Shown here: piece by piece, positions 1 through 10,279 of the stretch
How positions within the stretch are numbered: the first letter of the stretch is position 1
How the letters are laid out: each line of letters starts with the position of its first letter
Assembly (NCBI RefSeq): GCF_009017415.1
Contig: NC_092409.1
Span: 4,092,001 to 4,156,000 of the forward strand
Direction of reading: 5' to 3'
Source: Aspergillus flavus
Taxonomy: Eukaryota > Ascomycota > Eurotiomycetes > Eurotiales > Aspergillaceae
DNA: 64,000 nt
Notes under the pieces: generated by a model
Told to the model about the DNA's origin: nothing
The model's database searches: none
What the model saw: only the letters and a program-made list of their open reading frames with translations
Position numbers and translations under genes: made by a program

Positions 1-2025
1 ACGCTAGGGCACACACCTATTTTCCGTACGCAGCTGTGCTCGTTCCGGCACTTATGCATCACGCTGCTATTTTCTGACTGGGCTGTTGGTGGACGTTTGA
101 GGGTCATGAATATCCGTCAGGCAGAAATCACATATGATTCAACGTGTTTGCTATACTAACCACCTAGATGCGATAGGCTTTGTCTACTAAAACTCTAGAG
201 CTGTGTGTCTGCCCAAGAAGACTTGCCGAACACCCTGTGGTGCGTGGATCAATTCTAACTGTACATAGCCCAAATGAGAGGAAGGGTCAAAGGGCGGGGA
301 GCGTACCTAATGCTCTACATCGCAGTTGCAGTCCGTATCGGCACCTGACGACTGCTGAACACTATTTGCACAATGTTGAGATTCTCTATGAAGGCGCTGG
401 CCTAAACTTTTAGGGCAAGCTTGGTCTCCCTGGAACATGGTAAAACATCAAGAAACAAAGGTTTCAGATATTCACGGCTTGGTGCCTCTGAATCCTGAAC
501 GTCTCCGGCAATCCCTGGAGCTTTATTGTTCGCCTTCCTACCAAGAAGGTCGGTCCTCCGGGGGACCAGGTATCACTGCTCAGTCTGGGTCGTAGTGGAA
601 CTAGCCTATCTATACCTGTCAAGGGCCGAGAAGGCGACTTAGCGTTGTATAAGCAAGATAACAGCCCGTTCCTAGCCATAGGTTTGGCATACAAACTCAT
701 AAGTTCACGACGGAGAGTGGGCCTTCGACTGACATGTGAAGAATATTAGTAGTTCTTCTCCCGTGTTCAAAGATAGCAGCTCATACGTGGTTTAAATGAC
801 GGAGAAGATGGATGAGCCGAGATGGTCCACCTACTAAGTCCGTTTGCCTGCCAGCCGGTACTATAATCATGGATAGATATACACGCTTTACTTTGATCGA
901 AGAAAGGGTTCGTCCGAGTCAACGATTGTCTCGTGACCCGGTTGGTCAGTGACACGGGATTTCCTACCCGTTAACGTGACTCCATCAAATCCTTCTTCTT
1001 TCTTGCTGCATGTCAGCCACCGGAAATGGTCTTACTTGTCTTCCGCCTTCCCGATGCCCGGCTTTTGCTGTCGTTTCATTGTCCCTGGGGTTTTCTTCAG
1101 CCAAGGATTAATCGTTTCTCCCTTCGAACGGGAATGAATTCTTTTTGCTGAACGGTGACAAGCTGTGTGTGGGGGTTAGTTGCACTGTCAGTCTGTCCAG
1201 CCTGTCCATCACCGCTCAATGGCGCCAGTGCAGCTCCGCTCCTCGTTTATTGGCTTTGTCCCTTCTCCGCTATGGACACGTCAACGATCCCAAGTCAGTT
1301 AGACACTTGGAGGGCAAATACCCTATGCGTTTCAAGCCATGGTCAGCATGAGAGCCGCAAGTGAGGGTCATGGATGGCTTGGTGTTTATAGGGCTTGTTC
1401 CATTGACTATCGGGTTCGATCTTTGCCCCACTTGACGGCATTCTTGACCCGCATTTCTTCTCTCGACAGATGATTGTTTAATTGATGAGTTATCTGATTT
1501 CCCTTGGGTTCTACAAGAAATTGATTTTTGAAAATATCCCTGGCTGTGAAAGACTTGATGGTCTCTTTTTCTCCTTCCTATCACTCAAGGGGTCAATCCG
1601 GGGGAGCACTAACCCATTAGTCTCTCAGTGCGTGCGTCTTCAGTCGATACGATGCATGCGGATCGCACAACACTCTCGTCGAACGCCCTCATTGCATTAT
1701 TCTACGACTGAGTTGTCGTCGGGTCACCCCTCCACAGCGAAATCTGTTCCGACTTACCCTTATGAGCAGGCTTATTTAGCTTTAACCTTCTTCTTCCCAA
1801 TTCTTTCTTTCTTTATTTTTTACCCTTTCTTGTCCAATATATGATCGCTGGCAGGGTTATCTCCGTACCCTTTTTACGTCCGTGCTACTTCCATCCTATA
1901 CCTCACCGACTATCATATAACACCCCCATCCGCTCCCCATCTACTGTTCAAGTACCACGCAAGGGTCTTATATATCTATTGTATGTGTATGTATATGTAT
2001 GGCTCATTAGAGGTAAACGTCCATT
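1..2025. other. Gene-poor left flank and leader of the first gene
   Basis: I see no convincing gene here. Every reading frame of 60-120 codons lacks recognisable protein composition, and several begin at a non-ATG codon. From about 1785 the strand becomes rich in T and C, as in a fungal core promoter or 5' leader, and this runs to the ATG at 2026. A TATG-rich stretch at 1982-2002 lies close to that start. Confidence 0.6.
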
Positions 2026-3358
2026 ATGGCCCTGCGTACTTCCGCCGATAACGCAGAGGACGTGGCCGCTGGCTTCCGTGAATTTCGTGAGCATCTCCCC
2101 GGGCATGAAGCGGAAATCACGGGCCTTATTGCGGATCTTTTTGCCATCAGTTCAGCTTTGAAGAGGTTGGATAACCTGACCAACGATCGTCGTCATCAGC
2201 ATAACCTGGCCATCGTGCAACCGGACCTAGAATTAGTGCGTACTAGTTTGAAGATCACACTCGAGGATATCGTCGATTTCTTTGGCGATCTCGAGGTGCG
2301 CAGAGGCTCTGCTCGAGATGTCTATCGTCGAACCTGGATTGAACTATGTGAGTTCTTCCGGGACGAGGGGAAGGACTCACCCCCCACGCGATTAGCCAGG
2401 TACAAGACGTATTTGAATGAATTGGAGGATCATATGACCGAGTATGCCATTCCACTTTAACGCATTGCCACTAATGTACTGTGTTCATACTCATTTCTCT
2501 GGTTGAACAGCAAGTTCCCTGATCCCTCGTTCATGGCTAGCCTTCGCACCGGTCTGAAGGGATTGCTAGCCCAGCAATGCAGTCGATTGCCACACCAACT
2601 GGGCAGCATGTCTCTCAGTACACCGTCCTCTCCTAGTAGCCATAGCACTGAACCTGGCAGCCCGGTTAGCGACCGTCGGCCTCGCAATAGAAGGTCTTAC
2701 GAGCGAGCAAGACCCTCTCATTCGTCTCCGCACTCACCTCTTTCCCCCGCGTCTGGAAATTTCTCAGACGTCCCACCATCGGCCCCGGATGCACCAGGAT
2801 CCCCTTTCACTAGTTCGGCCACGAGCCACTCTCTAGGTTCCAATACCATCAGTGACCATTGGGCGAAGAGTGTATTCAAAGAAGCGCGTGCAACGACTCG
2901 GATTCCATATGTTGGAGAAAGGTAAGGAGCTATAGCACAACCAAAGAACACCTGGGCTGATACTTCCTTAGTTCTAAATGTCTTGGTGACGTTACTCCTG
3001 GAGTAAAGCGATGGCTCAACGAGACGGGGTTCGAGGAGCTCTTTCAATTGTACACGCTCAAAACCTTTTACTCTTCCATACCTTCTGCTAACATGCTACA
3101 GAGCCTTTAACGGTGATTCGGACTTACGTGTGTATTTGTATGTACGAGAAGATGACCACCGAGCGCGCATCGTGTGCAAAACCTTTCGCTCGCCCCGTTC
3201 CAGCGACTACCACTGCCTCCCTCTGAATATGTTGGAGATTGTCCGTGTTGGCTCCTGTCTGCAGCTGTGCCGAAGGCGCCGTGGCGGCCAGGAACTTGTT
3301 TTATGGGCTAATCTCAAGTTCAGTACACTTGAGCGTGCGTATCACTTTTCCGTCCCTA

Positions 3359-3402
<44 letters not shown>

Positions 3403-4067
3403 GGAAACAGCACTGAATAATCGAACAGATATGGTACTGTTTTTCTGCACGTTCCTGGCTCTTCGCTCTCAGGACTGTGGCCGACCAGTGGATCGCATCC
3501 GTGATTATGAGTTAGATGATGAAGAAGAGCTGTTTGGAGGGTAGGGGCATTTTCAATAACAAGCTAAGTGGATAGTATATTGACCGAGGTGTTATAGGCC
3601 TATTGTTGACGACAATTTTCTCCATGCGCTACGCATATACAAAGACCGAACATCTGGTGCAATAAGACTCCAGGCATCAGTACATAAAGGGGAAATGAAA
3701 CGGTGGGATCCCCAGGGATGAGATGAAAGTGGGCCTTTTGCTGACTGGTAGTTGATATAGTGCTCCAGTTTGGACAGCATTCATCACGAATCACATTGGC
3801 ACACGAGGTTGGATCCGTCAAGCTGATTCGAGAGTTGTTCTACTACGTGAACTTCATCGGACAATTTTCACATTTGATCATTACGACCCACCACGCACGT
3901 CCAGGGGAGAGCATATAATCAAGTTTTCGAATCGCTCTGGTTGGTCACTTTATTTCTTCATTCTTTCGTTTTTTGATGCTCCATGATGATACCTACCGTA
4001 TACTGATTCCGGTTTCTCAGATGCCGAAGGATTCATGCAAACTATTGCCGAACTCGCGGGCCGCTGA
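2026..4067 (+). CDS. Conserved fungal protein of unknown function, eight exons
   Basis: I do not recognise a named family. The best model joins 2026-2441, 2511-2921, 2972-3049, 3102-3334, 3411-3540, 3598-3702, 3761-3939 and 4021-4067, giving 532 residues in one continuous frame. Residues 1-140 look alpha-helical, with regular leucine and charged spacing, as in fungal N-terminal helical domains. Residues about 150-270 are rich in Ser, Pro and Arg and probably disordered. The C-terminal part is mixed alpha/beta with many Arg and Trp residues and could be a PH-like or similar fold, but I cannot prove that. The fourth intron (3335-3410) contains a run of 40 T just before its acceptor. The donor at 3703 (GTGGGA) is weak, so the join into exon 7 is the least certain. 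Confidence 0.75.
3362..3401 (+). repeat. Run of 40 T inside an intron
   Basis: An uninterrupted poly-T tract lies within the fourth intron of the 2026-4067 gene, ending nine bases before its AG acceptor. It acts in place of a normal polypyrimidine tract. Its length is likely to vary between isolates or to be misread by sequencing. Confidence 0.95.
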
Positions 4068-4305
4068 CTTCGTCTTACGATTTCCCCATATCATTTTCTA
4101 TTCCATGAGCCAACAACGCACTAAACAGATATAAAAAGGGGGGACATATGAATAAACAAAAGCAGGAAAAACAGAGAATCTCCTTAATGACGCCCAACGT
4201 CTTCTGACGCTGTTATATTATCCTAATTATCGAACAATCACGAATAATGACTTATGCTTACGAGTTCATGAGCTAATGAAGCTAACCGGGTGGTATTCTG
4301 GTATT

Positions 4306-4342
<37 letters not shown>
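4306..4342 (+). repeat. (CTA)12 trinucleotide microsatellite
   Basis: Twelve perfect CTA units are followed by ACC and a run of nine A. The repeat lies in the gap between the end of the 2026-4067 gene and the convergent end of the CCDC174-like gene, so it is probably in or near 3' untranslated sequence. The rest of the gap (4068-4602) shows no gene. Confidence 0.95.
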
Positions 4343-4602
4343 CAAAAAAAAAGGTCGCCCTGCCACTCCTTGATGGCGTGATTAGGGTCTGAATTCAGCT
4401 GGCTGATTGTCGCCCGCGCAAGACATCGTTTTTTTGGGGAACTACTATTCTGAACTTGCAGGTTTTCCAGCAAGAAATTGATTGCTCAATGTCTTTTTAG
4501 AAATCACAATATATACTAGAAGAAATGAACATCATGATCTAGTAAAGCAAAAGGGGTATCTTAAAAAACTTAGAGCATAATGCATAATATACAGGGAATA
4601 CA

Positions 4603-5655
4603 TCAAACACCAACGTCTCCCAGCTTAGCAAGGAACATCTCCGCCTGCCTCTTTGACCGTAACTCTCCAATTTTCTTCCTCCGTTCATCCTTAACCCGCT
4701 CTCGCTCTGCCTTTCTCTCTCGGCGGATTTCCCGTTCACGCTGGGTTTCATCTCGCGCGTTCATAAGCTCCTCCATCTGCTGCCGCCGCACATTTTCATC
4801 CTTGGAGAAGGCATAGAATCCGGTGCCCCGGTTCCGGACCTCCGCGTCCGCGTCATAATGCGTCTCTTCCGGAGTAGGCGACCGATCTCTCCGCTTAGCC
4901 AAATACGACATCTGCGCCGCCAAACCGGCATCAGGATTGAACGCCTCAGCCTGCACAGCAGCGCCATAGATCAGATTGGCCGGCCGAGAAGGCCGCCAAC
5001 GTTCCTTCGCGTCACCCCGTTCACTCTCTTCCTCCTTCAACCGGGCCGCATGAGCTGCTTCGGCTCTGGTCCCCCGACGAGTCCGGCCAAGCTCATCCTC
5101 ATAGGAGACAATCGATGCATTCCCATCATCTTCCTCATCTTCCTCTTCGCCCTCACTCCCAGAACCCTTCCCTCGCTGCGCATCTGCCCATTTCTGGTCA
5201 AAATCCACCAGCCCCTCTTTTTCCCGCCGCCGTAGTCGCGCGAGATACTCGTCCTGTGTTTCTTCTTCCGAGTCGCTCCCGGCTGCCAGGTACATCCCCT
5301 TCTTGAGGTCCTCGTACATCCGCGCCTTCTCCTCCATTCGCCGCTTGGAGCGGTGAAGCGTGGCGGTGTCTACGCCCCCAATGTCTTGGGATCGCTGGTG
5401 TGTTTGGTGAGTGTCATCGTCGCGGAGGTCAGCGGCGGCACGTTTCTGGGCGCCTTTGTTGGGGCGCGCGAAGATGTCTGATTTGTTGGTTTTGGATGGT
5501 CGGGGTCGGCCGCGGGTAGAGGTGTCGGCGTCTTTGTTGATGAGGGAGGATAGGGCTGTCGTGAAGGCGAGCGTAGAGGAGGAAGGGGCATTGGATTGAG
5601 ATTGCGAGGCTAATTTGGAGCGGGGGATGCCGTATAGTGAATTTGGATTCGACAT
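4603..5655 (-). CDS. CCDC174-like coiled-coil nuclear protein
   Basis: A single exon of 350 residues. It resembles the CCDC174 (DUF4078) family, nuclear proteins linked in animals to the exon junction complex; the role in fungi is not established. The N-terminal part is Ser/Thr-rich and basic. Around residues 100-150 there is the conserved block with MEEKARMYEDLKKG and the acidic run SDSEEE, followed by DEYLARLRRREKEGLVDFDQKW, which is the most recognisable part of the family. An acidic stretch (EGEEEDEEDD) follows. Near residue 275 comes GTGFYAFSKDE, then a strongly charged helix rich in Arg and Glu to about residue 345, likely a coiled coil. The ATG at 5655 is shared with a 295 bp divergent promoter that also serves homoserine dehydrogenase. 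Confidence 0.85.
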   Translation of the reverse strand: MSNPNSLYGIPRSKLASQSQSNAPSSSTLAFTTALSSLINKDADTSTRGRPRPSKTNKSDIFARPNKGAQKRAAADLRDDDTHQTHQRSQDIGGVDTATLHRSKRRMEEKARMYEDLKKGMYLAAGSDSEEETQDEYLARLRRREKEGLVDFDQKWADAQRGKGSGSEGEEEDEEDDGNASIVSYEDELGRTRRGTRAEAAHAARLKEEESERGDAKERWRPSRPANLIYGAAVQAEAFNPDAGLAAQMSYLAKRRDRSPTPEETHYDADAEVRNRGTGFYAFSKDENVRRQQMEELMNARDETQREREIRRERKAERERVKDERRKKIGELRSKRQAEMFLAKLGDVGV

Positions 5656-5950
5656 TATGGAGGATTGTTGGAGATGTTGGAGTAAGAGTATTGAGGTTTT
5701 GAAGGTACAGGAATGGCCGTAATCGATAAGACGTGATTGACCTAAAATGGACTAAGTGGGAATAGGCAGGTATGACTAAGGTCCATAGATGGCCCCGCGG
5801 AAACCCCTCCAGACTTGTCCTTCTATTTCCCATCGACATATTCTCTGTTTGTACCTTGTCTTTCTGGAGGAGCTTGTTCTCTTGTTGGATATTTGGTATA
5901 CTTCTTCCGGTTACCATTTAAGCCCAGTGCCCGATCAATCGCATATCATC

Positions 5951-7156
5951 ATGTCGAACCCCGTCTATCTCGGTGTCATTGGTACGTACCCAAAAAAACA
6001 TCTACAACCAACAGCAACACTCATACGCTACATTCCCATTCATTTCAATTTTAGAAAGAATACTAACAGCGCCGCAGGAGTTGGAGGTGTAGGCACAGCC
6101 TTCCTGAGCCAGCTTGCCCGTCTCCCCAACGCCCCCAAGCTCGTCCTCCTCGCCCGCTCCAGCCAAACCCTCCAGTCTCCGACACCGGCCTATTCCCCCG
6201 CCATCCCCGCCGCAGACTGGAAAACCGCCGTTGAGACCCCCTCCCTGATCAAATCGGGTGCTCTCTCCGTCGACGAAATTGCCTCCTACCTCTCCTCTGC
6301 CCCCGGTCGCTCCATCCTCGTCGACAACACCAGCGACCTCACCCTCGCTAGCTCCTACCCCGTCTTCCTCCGCAAGGGCATCTCCATCGTCACCCCCAAC
6401 AAGAAGGGTTTCTCCTCCGACCTCTCCCTGTGGAAGGACATTTTCGCTGCTGCCGCAGAGGGCAAGGCCCTCGTGTACCATGAGAGCACCGTCGGCGCAG
6501 GTCTCCCCGTGATCTCCACCCTCCGCGACCTCGTTAGCACTGGCGATGAGGTCACTCGCATCGAAGGTGTCTTCTCCGGCACACTGTCCTTCCTCTTCAA
6601 CACCTTCGCCCCTGTGTCTGGGCCGTCTGGCGCAAAGTGGAGCGAGGTCGTTGCGAAGGCCAAGGAGCTCGGCTACACTGAGCCCGATCCCCGTGATGAC
6701 CTGAACGGTATGGATGTCGCCCGTAAGCTGACTATTCTGGCGCGTATCGCCGGTCTGGAGGTCCAGTCTCCTGACTCGTTCCCCATTGAGTCGTTGATTC
6801 CTAAGGAGCTCGAGTCGGTACCCTCCACTGCTGATGGTATCAAGGAATTCATGACCCGCTTGCCCGAGTTTGATGGTCAGATGTCGGCTATTAAGGAGGC
6901 TGCTGAGAAGGAAGGTAAGGTTGTGCGCTACGTTGGCAGCGTTGATGTTGGTAAGAAGGAGGTCCGTGTCGGTCTGCAATACTTCGATAAGGATAGCTCC
7001 ATTGCTGGTCTGAAGGGCAGCGACAACATCATCAGCTTCTACACGAAGCGTTACGGTGGTAACCCCCTCGTTGTCCAGGGCAGCGGTGCTGGTGGTGACG
7101 TGACTGCCATGGGCGTGTCCGCCGACCTGATCAAGGTCGTGCAGAGACTGCAGTAA
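5951..7156 (+). CDS. hom6: Homoserine dehydrogenase
   Basis: Catalyses NAD(P)H-dependent reduction of aspartate semialdehyde to homoserine, a branch step towards threonine, methionine and isoleucine, in the cytosol. Exons are 5951-5981 and 6078-7156; the 96 bp intron begins GTACGT and interrupts the glycine-rich nucleotide loop, which reads GVGGVGTA after splicing at residues 11-18. Other family blocks are TPNKKGFSSD, GAGLPVISTLRDL, FSGTLSFLFN and YTEPDPRDDLNGMD, the last holding catalytic acidic residues. The product is 369 residues, close to yeast Hom6 (359). Codon use is strongly C/G-ending, typical of a well expressed gene, and this creates a long antisense open frame that should be ignored. 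No perfect TGACTCA site is visible in the 295 bp upstream; TGACTAA near 5772 is one base off. Confidence 0.96.
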   Translation: MSNPVYLGVIGTYPKKHLQPTATLIRYIPIHFNFRKNTNSAAGVGGVGTAFLSQLARLPNAPKLVLLARSSQTLQSPTPAYSPAIPAADWKTAVETPSLIKSGALSVDEIASYLSSAPGRSILVDNTSDLTLASSYPVFLRKGISIVTPNKKGFSSDLSLWKDIFAAAAEGKALVYHESTVGAGLPVISTLRDLVSTGDEVTRIEGVFSGTLSFLFNTFAPVSGPSGAKWSEVVAKAKELGYTEPDPRDDLNGMDVARKLTILARIAGLEVQSPDSFPIESLIPKELESVPSTADGIKEFMTRLPEFDGQMSAIKEAAEKEGKVVRYVGSVDVGKKEVRVGLQYFDKDSSIAGLKGSDNIISFYTKRYGGNPLVVQGSGAGGDVTAMGVSADLIKVVQRLQ

Positions 7157-7251
7157 GCCACTTTATCAAAAGACCAAGGAACGGTCTGACTTAGATATGA
7201 TATACAAGAAACCGACAAAAGTAATAGAATGAAGAACAACACGAAAAATGA

Positions 7252-8585
7252 TTACGAGCGTAGAAACTCCTTCACAGCCTCGCCCCAAACAGGTCCCCGT
7301 TTGTACCAATGCATTTCAGGCACATTCCCCTCTTTCAACCCATCAATAGCAGCCGCCAGATCCTCCCCTAGCCCTTCATCCTTGATCATCTGGATCGGAT
7401 ACGTATACGTATGAAACGCAAACACTAGCCCCTTGCTCTGAGGAAGGCGATGCAACGTCTGCCGTTCGCACCTTAAAACTGTGGAATCCACGTCCAGTTC
7501 CCCAAGATCCAAAGTCTTCCCACTCTCTCCCTTGTCGCCGTGCACACCACCAAACGCAGCGAACAACTCCGAATCAGTAGTAATACTCCAGTTGACCCTC
7601 TGCACGAACTGACCGACCTCGACCCGTGCAAAAAATCGGTCCATACTGCGCTCAAGCTTCTCCTTATACCCCGGGACCGGGGTGTGGATGGATGCAAGAC
7701 GGAGGCCGAGCTTCTTACGGGTGTCGAAGCCGGAAGGGAAGAAGGTTGTGTATGCTTCCAGGATGTACTTTTCAGATTCTCCTTGGTTGCTCGAGGAGTC
7801 GGTTGGAGAAGATTCAGGGAGGAGAATGAGAAACTCCTCGTCGACTAGCGTTCCCAAGGTCTCGAGTTCTTTTCTCCCTGTTTTGGATCCCGGTTCGGGT
7901 TCATCGAAGTGTAAGGGGATCTTCGCTCCTGTGACCATACTCTCGAGTATTGTCTTGGTCTCTGTTCCTGTCTTCTTGTTGTTATCGCTTGGTTGGGAAG
8001 TCAGTCGGAACATCCGAGGGTACCGTGTGGGCAGATATGTCCCGACAACGAAGATGTATAACTCTCGGATTGCGGCGTAGATCCTTGGATCGGTCTCGTT
8101 ATTGATTCCGATGACCACATCAGGGTGTTTTTGAAGCAGGGAGGAGCGAATAGCTAGTCTGTCCTTGTAGGTTTTATCCATCTGGATGAGTGTTGAAGGG
8201 TCCAGGTTCGATAATGCTAGGCGTAATCAGTATCATGTCCATACCGAGGTATGATTCCGGCTGTTTTGGACATACCCATCGTTAAGTGGTACTTTGGCTT
8301 GAACGGCCGGAACTTCAGTGGCTCGGTGGCCTCCCAGTTGAAGTCCGGGAGGGGTTCGATGGGCGGGTATGTCTTTTGACTTTCATTGTCGGATGTCGGA
8401 TTTGGTGTGCAGTTGTTGGAGACGGCTGGTTTCTAAACCTGTGAGCCAAACTGTCGTGTCGAGTCTATGGAGCCAAGTCATACATATTTCCAAATAGCAA
8501 TGCCGAACCCTAGAAGGGAAATGAGAAATAATAGCGGCACCCTCTCCCTGTAGGTGGCTATTGCTTCTACCATATAGAGCCCCAT
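7252..8585 (-). CDS. Membrane-anchored DUF3445 / HODM-like (haem-dependent N-demethylase subunit) protein
   Basis: Exons 8484-8585, 8276-8432 and 7252-8216 (complement) give 407 residues. Residues about 16-33 form one hydrophobic segment (PLLFLISLLGFGIAIW), which suggests an N-terminal membrane anchor. The body matches the DUF3445 family (PF11927), related to the alpha subunit of bacterial haem-dependent oxidative N-demethylase. Recognisable blocks are LPDFNWEATEPLKFRPFKPKYHLTMG near residue 60, the PGYKEKLERSMDRFFARV block, the QRVNWSIT block and LRCERQTLHRLPQSKGLVFAFHTY near the C terminus; the Arg-Gln pair there is a family hallmark. Function in fungi is unproved; an oxidase or demethylase role is inferred from the family only. 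The stop codon faces that of homoserine dehydrogenase 95 bp away. Confidence 0.85.
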
Positions 8586-9117
8586 CTTGTTGCTAGTCAC
8601 TTATTCTGGATTCCCTGTTCAAGGGAAGAGTGTCTGCAATCTGGAGGAGTCATCGGTGATGAGAGATATAGTTCCCACGCTCGATGCAGGGTTTAAGTTG
8701 ACATTAGATATCTCTCGGTCTTGCGATTGGTCGACAATCCCGTTCAACGCCGATTGCTCAGAGCACCGAACATCTGGTCCCTTTTCATCGTGAGTCTCGT
8801 GCATACATAAATCAATGACATTGTAGTAGTGGGTCTTGTATACATACAAGGGGGTATCAAAATGAAAGACAACTCAGACCGCCAGATAAGTCATAGCTTA
8901 AACAAGCTGACCATAGTAAACGCCAAGATTTACCGAAAATGTCAAAAAAGAAGAAGAAGGCAAAGCGAGAGTCAAGTCGACAATGCAAACTGTAATACCG
9001 ACCGGTGGGCAAAATGAAATGCGCACAGCACGGTAGTCGACCATCTCACCAGGAGGTGCTCTACCTCCCATATTCCGAAAACTCGTGCGAAAGTATTCAA
9101 CTAGACGCATTCCTCGG
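8586..9117. other. Intergenic, no gene seen
   Basis: About 530 bp between the start of the DUF3445 gene and the stop of the small membrane protein gene, both on the minus strand. Only short meaningless reading frames occur. It should hold the promoter of the DUF3445 gene and the 3' end of its neighbour. Confidence 0.6.
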
Positions 9118-9502
9118 TTACCTTCGTTTTAACCCATTGTTCTGCTCCTTTTCTACCCCAGTTGCCTCGTAGCTTGCTAACACAAAGGCTCTCCGCTGGC
9201 CATTTGGTCTTTCATTCAGGCTGGGCGCACGAGGCCGCTGCCGCCCCCGTGCCCGACCGCCGATTATGGGGAGCTCATACGTCGACATCCGCCAGACGTA
9301 GAGGACCAAGTCGAAGATGATAAGGGTAGCCCAGGGAGCGATAGTGATGAGGCCTAGGACGAGCTGCGATAAGAAGACAATTAGCGCGCATGTCCCGAAA
9401 GGCATCGGTACCAACTGCGCAACATGGAATACATACAAAGAGTCGGGCGATCCAGTTTTCAACATAGATGAGGTCGGCTGGAAATAATGAGTACCACGCC
9501 AT
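9118..9502 (-). CDS. Small membrane protein, 103 residues, unknown function
   Basis: Two exons (9437-9502 and 9118-9363, complement) with a canonical intron (GTATGT to CAG, 73 bp) give 103 residues. The first exon encodes MAWYSLFPADLIYVENW, a moderately hydrophobic, probably membrane-associated start. The second begins with a clear transmembrane segment rich in Leu, Ile, Val and Ala (about residues 23-46) ending in the tryptophan/arginine boundary YVWRM. The rest is a basic, Arg-rich soluble tail ending KRR. I do not recognise the family. The clean splice junction and the single strong membrane helix argue that it is a real gene. Confidence 0.6.
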
Positions 9503-10279
9503 CTTGCACTTGCAAAGTATGTATGTTATTTCGTTTCGTCCTCGAGATTGTTTGGCGGTCGTTCTGCTGGGGAGCTGCTATCAGGGTATAGCGGCAATTA
9601 GAAAACCGTCCAAGCAGCTGTCAAGTATAGTTGCCGCCTAGTAGGGACCGTGATAATCCACTAGAAAATGTAGAGAATTCTCTAGGGACACCGTGGCTCG
9701 GCGGGTAGTTGAGTACCTCAAGTGTTCGGTTGTTTGCGGAGGCCGCGGTAACGAATGGTGGTGTGATGCGACGTGGAAAGAGGGGAAGGCAAAGGGTTGT
9801 CGATTGAGGTCAGCCTGTGACAAGAGAGCTAGGGGAGACTAACAACCTCATTGCAGATGGTGTGCGGTTAAAAGGGCGCGGACCAAGTGAAAGTACGACA
9901 GACATGAAGTTGTGTTGTCAGGGGAGAGAACAAACAAGGCATCCGAGTTCCGAGAGTTGGCCTCTACCCAATCGGGTAATAGATACACCCTTCAAAGTTG
10001 CTAGGTACATACATACAAGACAACAAAATATTACTTAGTACTCGATCGATAGCTGAGCACATCATCCCACTTTTGTCGCTATGTACAATCAAATTCTGCC
10101 CATATAATACAACACAGATATCCAGATCATATGCACGTATATGCAGCGTTACTTCCGTTGACCACGTCCAGTCATATCCAAATACACTCCAAAGCTCTAT
10201 AAACAATAACCAATTAAAACACGGGAAAAAAAAGAAACTGAAGAAATCAATCTATGGTATATTCAGGTAATGTCGTTAA
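9503..10279. other. Intergenic, no gene seen
   Basis: About 780 bp between the start of the small membrane protein gene and the stop of the CSC1-like gene. Short reading frames only. The part from about 10,000 is AT-rich and likely holds the 3' untranslated region of the CSC1-like gene. Confidence 0.6.

Noticed and set aside
1400..1430. T-loop-like word GGGTTCGATC suggesting a tRNA
   Set aside because: The flanking bases do not form a T stem and no acceptor or anticodon arm is present.
1..2025. Several 60-120 codon frames in the left flank
   Set aside because: Overlapping frames on both strands, unusual start codons, no domain and no splice logic.
6002..6979. 325-codon open frame on the minus strand
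   Set aside because: It lies antisense to homoserine dehydrogenase. Strong C-ending codon use in that gene removes stops on the other strand; composition (Gly/Glu/Val-rich) and absence of domains show it is a shadow.
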